Of a stretch of DNA of 64,000 nucleotides, positions 60,179 through 64,000 are shown piece by piece. Each line of letters opens with the position of its first letter. Positions within the stretch are counted from its first letter, which is position 1. Origin of the DNA: JAWKWH01 sp040830725 (GTDB lineage Bacteria; Pseudomonadota; Alphaproteobacteria; Rhizobiales; Rhizobiaceae); contig JBFOMG010000009.1 in the NCBI GenBank assembly GCA_040830725.1, positions 1-64,000 on the forward strand, in the 5' to 3' direction. A program made the translations under genes and the position numbers. The notes beneath the pieces are model-generated. The model was not told where the DNA came from and ran no database searches. It saw nothing but the letters and a program-made list of their open reading frames with translations.

Positions 60179-61864
60179 ATGGGACATATGAATGAATCCC
60201 CCGATATTTTGCGCATCGCCACGGCGCAGTTGAACCCCACGGTCGGCGACATTGCAGGCAACCTTGCGCTTGCGCGCGAGGCGCGTGCGGACGCGGCCCG
60301 TCACGGCGCCGACATCGTCCTGTTCACCGAACTGTTCATAGCTGGTTATCCGCCTGAAGATCTGGTCTTGAAACCGGCATTTGTTGAGGCATGTGAAAAG
60401 GCCGTTGGCGAACTTGCCGCCGACACCGCAGACAACGGTCCGGCGGTGATTATCGGCACACCGCTGCGGCGGGATACCGGTCTGCACAATGCCATCGCTT
60501 TGCTGGACAAGGGCCAGGTTCAGGCGGAGCGCTTCAAGGTTGATCTGCCAAATTATGGCGAATTTGACGAAAAGCGCGTGTTCCAGCCCGGACCAATGCC
60601 GGGACCGGCCAATTTCCGCAATGTCCGATTTGGAATTCCCATTTGCGAAGATATCTGGGGGGATTTCGGGGTTTGCGAAACGCTTGCGGAAAGCGGTGCG
60701 GAATTACTGCTTGTTCCCAACGGATCGCCCTATTACCGCGGCAAGGTCGATATCCGCCATCAAGTGGTTTTGAAACAGGTCATCGAAAGCGAACTGCCGG
60801 TCATCTATGCCAACCAGTTGGGCGGGCAGGACGAGCTGGTGTTTGACGGGGCATCGTTTGCGTTCAACGCCGACAAGACACTTGCTTTCCAAATGAGCCA
60901 GTTTGAGGAAGCGGTTTCGGTCAGCACATGGCGCCGCAACGAAGACGGCGGATGGTATTGCGACAATGGTCCGGCTTCGGCAATCCCGGAGAATGAAGAG
61001 GCCGACTACCGCGCCTGCATGCTGGGTCTGCGCGACTATGTGAACAAGAACGGCTTCAAAAATGTCGTGCTCGGCTTGTCTGGTGGTATCGACTCCGCCA
61101 TTTGTGCGGCCCTTGCGGTCGATGCGCTGGGGGAGGAACGGCTGCGGACCGTCATGCTGCCCTATGAATACACTTCTGAGGAATCTTTCTCCGATGCGGA
61201 GGCGTGCGCCAAGGCGCTTGGATGCCGCTATGACATTGTGCCGATCCACGAACCCGTCGAAGGCTTTGCCAGTGCTTTGGACAAGCTGTTTGAGGGAACC
61301 AATGAGGGCGTGACTGAGGAAAATCTGCAGTCGCGGGCCCGCGGCACGATCCTGATGGCGATTTCGAACAAGTTCGGCTCGATGGTCGTGACCACCGGCA
61401 ACAAGAGCGAGATGTCGGTCGGATATGCAACGCTTTATGGCGACATGAACGGTGGTTTCAATCCGATCAAGGACTTGTACAAGATGCAGGTCTATTCGTT
61501 GGCAAGCTGGCGGAATGCCAATGTGCCAGCGGGTGCCTTGGGTCCGTCAGGCGAGGTTATCCCGCAAAACATCATCGACAAGGCGCCGTCGGCGGAATTG
61601 CGCCCCGACCAGACAGATCAGGATTCACTGCCGCCATATCCGGTGCTGGATGACATTCTGGAGTGCCTGGTTGAGCACGAAATGGGCACTGATGAGATCG
61701 TGTCGAGGGGACATGATCGCGCACTGGTGCACCGGATTGAGCATCTGCTCTACATCGCCGAGTACAAACGCCGCCAATCGGCGCCAGGTGTGAAGATCAC
61801 TCGCAAGAATTTCGGCCGCGACCGGCGTTATCCGATTACCAACCGCTTCCGGGATCGCGACTGA
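60179..61864 (+). CDS. nadE: Glutamine-dependent NAD+ synthetase
   Basis: 561 aa (start ATG at 60179; MNESPD at 60188 equally plausible). N-terminal nitrilase-type amidase: FTELFIAGYPPEDLVL (catalytic Glu), KVDLPNYGEFDEKRVF (Lys), and IPICEDIWGDFGVCETL (catalytic Cys). C-terminal synthetase: NVVLGLSGGIDSAICAALAVDALG (PP-loop), RARGTILMAISNKFGSMVVTTGNKSE and TLYGDMNGGFNPIKDLYK. Makes NAD+ from deamido-NAD+ with ammonia from glutamine. Full length. Divergent from the kinase. Confidence 0.95.
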   Translation: MGHMNESPDILRIATAQLNPTVGDIAGNLALAREARADAARHGADIVLFTELFIAGYPPEDLVLKPAFVEACEKAVGELAADTADNGPAVIIGTPLRRDTGLHNAIALLDKGQVQAERFKVDLPNYGEFDEKRVFQPGPMPGPANFRNVRFGIPICEDIWGDFGVCETLAESGAELLLVPNGSPYYRGKVDIRHQVVLKQVIESELPVIYANQLGGQDELVFDGASFAFNADKTLAFQMSQFEEAVSVSTWRRNEDGGWYCDNGPASAIPENEEADYRACMLGLRDYVNKNGFKNVVLGLSGGIDSAICAALAVDALGEERLRTVMLPYEYTSEESFSDAEACAKALGCRYDIVPIHEPVEGFASALDKLFEGTNEGVTEENLQSRARGTILMAISNKFGSMVVTTGNKSEMSVGYATLYGDMNGGFNPIKDLYKMQVYSLASWRNANVPAGALGPSGEVIPQNIIDKAPSAELRPDQTDQDSLPPYPVLDDILECLVEHEMGTDEIVSRGHDRALVHRIEHLLYIAEYKRRQSAPGVKITRKNFGRDRRYPITNRFRDRD

Positions 61865-61935
61865 CCGCTTCCGCCAATCCCTGCCATATTGCCGTCGCGC
61901 CTGTCTGCGATATTATGCTGGGCGGAGATGATAAA

Positions 61936-63744
61936 ATGTTGATCGCACGGATTTGTCTGGCCGTTCTCCTGGTGCTGGCAAGCGCGGCTGCTGCCAGTGC
62001 CGGTTTGTCAATTAAACTCAATGAGGATGGTGAGATCGTCGGAGGCCGGTCAGAAGAACCGGCAATCAAGGAAATATCGCCATCTCCTGATCCTGCGCCG
62101 CAGGGATTGGTTCCAGTGGAGCCGCCAAAAGAGCTCGTGGAACTGGTCGAAGGGCTGCGTCTGTCGCCGGCGATCGGCAAGGGCGGTCTCGGGGATTCGG
62201 GTCGAAGGCTGGCGCTGGTCGTCGGCAACAACAAATACGAACATTTGAAAGATCTGGTCAAAGCAAGGGGTGACGCAGAATCGCTCACTACCGTACTTTA
62301 TGATCTGGGCTTCGACGTCACGACGCTTTTTGATGTCAATGTGGATCAACTCGACGATGCGCTGCACGCGTTTTACGAAGCATTGCAACCCGGCGATGTC
62401 GCGTTCTTTTTCTTCGCTGGTCACGGTGTGGCCGATGGCGACACGAACTACCTGTTACCCGTCGATATTCCCAAACTTGGAGAACTCGAGCGCAATCGCT
62501 TAAAGCGCAAGGCATTTGATGCCGGCGAGATTGTTGCAGAAGTCAAAGCAAAGGGTGCCCGTCTGGCTTTCTTCGTGCTCGATGCGTGCCGCGAAGACCC
62601 GTTCCGTCGCGATGAGGTACGTGGCGCAACAACGCTTGGCGGGTTGACGCGCATGCTGCCGACCGAAGGGGCGTTTGTGATCTACTCGGCCGGAACCGGA
62701 CAGACAGCGCTGGACAGTCTGGAGGTTGGTGACGCCAATCCGAATTCGGTGTTCTCGCGCAAGTTTTTCCCGATTTTGCAGACCCCCGGCTTGCCGATCG
62801 TGGAAATTGCCAAGCGAACGCAGGTGGAAGTGCGGGAACTGGCGGCAAAAGTCGCGCATAAGCAGGCTCCAGCCTACTATGATCAGGTCATTGGCCAATT
62901 CTATTTCAAGGCGCCTGAACCTGCTCTTTACGGTTTGACCATTGGTGTTGATGAATACGATCGCAAGAAAATGCTCCAAGGTGCGGTTAACGACGCCGAA
63001 CGCGTCAGCAGGGCGCTTGAGGCGCTCGGAGCAGAAGAAGTCGTACGAATTTTCGATCGCGATGCGCGGCGCAATTTCATCGATTTTGCATGGCGAAGTC
63101 TGGTCAAGCGAGCGAAGGCAGGCGACACGATCGTATTTTCCTATGCCGGTTCAAGCCATCAATACAAAGGACCAAATGCAGCCGACGAAGCTGACGGTTT
63201 GGACGAATTTCTGATGCTGGCAGATGCTCCTTGGAATGCTCAGGTTTTTGAAGTGCTTGCACATCGTGTTTCGAGCATCATTTCCGATGACACGCTGACG
63301 GACTGGATGGAACTGGCCGCGGAAAAAAATGTCAACGTGATACTGCTGATTGATGGTTGCCACGGCGGCGGACTGCTCGACAGGGAATTCGCCAACGTTT
63401 CATTTCTTGGCGCAAGCGCCGAAGACGAGTTGGTCAACGAGATACTGGTCGACGGGCGTTACCACGCGGCGATGAGCGTCGCATTCGCCGATGGCATTGA
63501 GGGTGCTGCAGACTTGAACGGCGACGGCTTTGTGACCCAGCGGGAACTTTACGCCAAAATGTCGTTTGATGTGCACGATCTGATCAAGGGTGCGAAACAG
63601 ACACCACAGTTCAGCCCGGACATTTTTACGGCGACAAACGACCTGGCACTGTTCAAACTTCCAGACGACATCTCCGCGCGAACTAAAGCTATTGCTAAAA
63701 AACCCTGGTTAAACAAAGGTTTGGCAGGGTCGCGCGAACGCTGA
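61936..63744 (+). CDS. Exported protein with two caspase-like domains and an EF-hand loop
   Basis: 602 aa from the ATG at 61936 (GGAG 8 nt upstream). Signal peptide 1-23 (ASAAAASA), so periplasmic or secreted. Domain 1 (about 90-330) is peptidase C14: RLALVVGNNKYEHL, FFFFAGHGVADG with His163, and FVLDACREDPF with Cys218. Domain 2 (about 333-590) reads like a type I metacaspase: LYGLTIGVDEYDR, VNDAERVSRAL, ADEADGLDEFLMLAD and LIDGCHGGGLLD (Cys475). Its expected catalytic His is Ser406 in YAGSSHQ, with His408 two residues later, so it may be inactive. DLNGDGFVTQRE (526-537) is a canonical EF-hand Ca2+ loop. Confidence 0.85.
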   Translation: MLIARICLAVLLVLASAAAASAGLSIKLNEDGEIVGGRSEEPAIKEISPSPDPAPQGLVPVEPPKELVELVEGLRLSPAIGKGGLGDSGRRLALVVGNNKYEHLKDLVKARGDAESLTTVLYDLGFDVTTLFDVNVDQLDDALHAFYEALQPGDVAFFFFAGHGVADGDTNYLLPVDIPKLGELERNRLKRKAFDAGEIVAEVKAKGARLAFFVLDACREDPFRRDEVRGATTLGGLTRMLPTEGAFVIYSAGTGQTALDSLEVGDANPNSVFSRKFFPILQTPGLPIVEIAKRTQVEVRELAAKVAHKQAPAYYDQVIGQFYFKAPEPALYGLTIGVDEYDRKKMLQGAVNDAERVSRALEALGAEEVVRIFDRDARRNFIDFAWRSLVKRAKAGDTIVFSYAGSSHQYKGPNAADEADGLDEFLMLADAPWNAQVFEVLAHRVSSIISDDTLTDWMELAAEKNVNVILLIDGCHGGGLLDREFANVSFLGASAEDELVNEILVDGRYHAAMSVAFADGIEGAADLNGDGFVTQRELYAKMSFDVHDLIKGAKQTPQFSPDIFTATNDLALFKLPDDISARTKAIAKKPWLNKGLAGSRER

Positions 63745-63751
63745 ATTTGCC

Positions 63752-64000
63752 TTACCCAGTCGCCTCTCGATAGGCCTGTTCAATGGCGGCTGCCATGGTA
63801 GTGACCGAGAACCTGGATTTCAGTTCGGCCAGTGCCGGCATCCGCCCACGAAACCCTTTCGGATTGGTGTGGGCTGTGACCATGGCTTCGGCAATTGCCG
63901 CGGCTTCCGGCTGGCAAAGATTTTCACGTTTCTTGTCAAATATTTCAGGAATGCCACCGACATCTGTCGCTATCATCGGCATGCCTGCACCAAGTGCTTC
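63752..64000 (-). CDS. Glycosyltransferase family 4 (GT-B fold), C-terminal part
   Basis: Partial; the 5' part lies beyond the right edge. The visible end reads EALGAGMPMIATDVGGIPEIF, the conserved C-terminal motif of family 1/4 glycosyltransferases that contacts the nucleotide sugar. The usual C-terminal helices follow (SRFSVTTMAAAIEQAYREATG). Likely role in polysaccharide or glycolipid synthesis; donor and acceptor unknown. Confidence 0.8.
   Translation of the reverse strand, partial: EALGAGMPMIATDVGGIPEIFDKKRENLCQPEAAAIAEAMVTAHTNPKGFRGRMPALAELKSRFSVTTMAAAIEQAYREATG

Noticed and set aside
60043..60487. Extending the histidine kinase frame to 60487
   Set aside because: That part overlaps nadE on the other strand and reads as nonsense; the true N terminus lies in another frame starting at 60042.
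1..64000. CRISPR arrays, tRNA or rRNA genes, insertion sequences, prophage or conjugative genes
   Set aside because: No regularly spaced repeats with unique spacers, no cloverleaf or rRNA-like stretches, and no transposase, integrase or phage motifs were found while reading the translated frames.

Overview
The window looks like chromosomal DNA of an alphaproteobacterium, most likely of the order Hyphomicrobiales (Rhizobiales). The grounds are moderately high GC, tightly packed operons, and rhizobial-type neighbourhoods such as gph / rpiA / DUF2059 / gor, class II DAHP synthase and SoeABC. Families typical of marine alphaproteobacteria (DddP-like and DddQ-like proteins, a non-pyrrolysine MttB, SoeABC) point to a marine or saline lineage; that part is inference. 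I see no rRNA, tRNA, CRISPR array, IS element or prophage.

Layout. 1-8.5 kb: the start of an exported ankyrin-repeat protein that may run into a c-type haem motif at the window edge, a polar amino-acid ABC uptake operon with no ATPase beside it, cytochrome b561, a methyltransferase, a VIT1/CCC1 transporter, and an XRE regulator divergent from a membrane desaturase. 8.6-17 kb: the most unusual region. A compact five-gene minus-strand operon (mttB-like, DddQ-like cupin, FAD-GcvT demethylating dehydrogenase, two tandem DddP-like M24 proteins) looks like a catabolic unit for a methylated onium osmolyte such as a betaine or DMSP. 17-24 kb: a TPR-methyltransferase, a sterol-desaturase-family protein, and an operon of a TTC38-type protein, a membrane AraC regulator and a Tat-exported agmatine-deiminase-like enzyme; then a hydrolase and a GST. 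24-32 kb: valine catabolism (mmsB, isobutyryl-CoA dehydrogenase), cobQ, a TerB-like protein with a PhzS-like flavoprotein, cytochrome P460, a quinone reductase and a small lipoprotein.

32-39 kb: a complete oligopeptide-type ABC importer, then a small membrane protein and an ArgE/DapE-type deacylase. 39-44 kb: a small L,D-transpeptidase and a three-gene molybdoenzyme best read as the cytoplasmic sulfite:quinone oxidoreductase SoeABC. 44-51 kb: a large YcbB-like L,D-transpeptidase, a candidate structured small RNA, gph, rpiA, a DUF2059 protein and gor, with an inverted-repeat element in front of gor. 51-64 kb: assorted metabolic genes (gamma-glutamylcyclotransferase-like, DAHP synthase, GFA, YgiD-type dioxygenase, dgkA, hemerythrin, panE, a Tag-like glycosylase), a hybrid histidine kinase broken by a one-base homopolymer frameshift, nadE, an exported protein with two caspase-like domains and an EF-hand loop, and the end of a glycosyltransferase.

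Working together: the methylated-osmolyte operon could feed one-carbon units (GcvT domain) and reduced sulfur or nitrogen into metabolism, and SoeABC would oxidise sulfite from organosulfur breakdown. Both ABC operons carry a hairpin just after the binding-protein gene, which would favour excess binding protein over permease.
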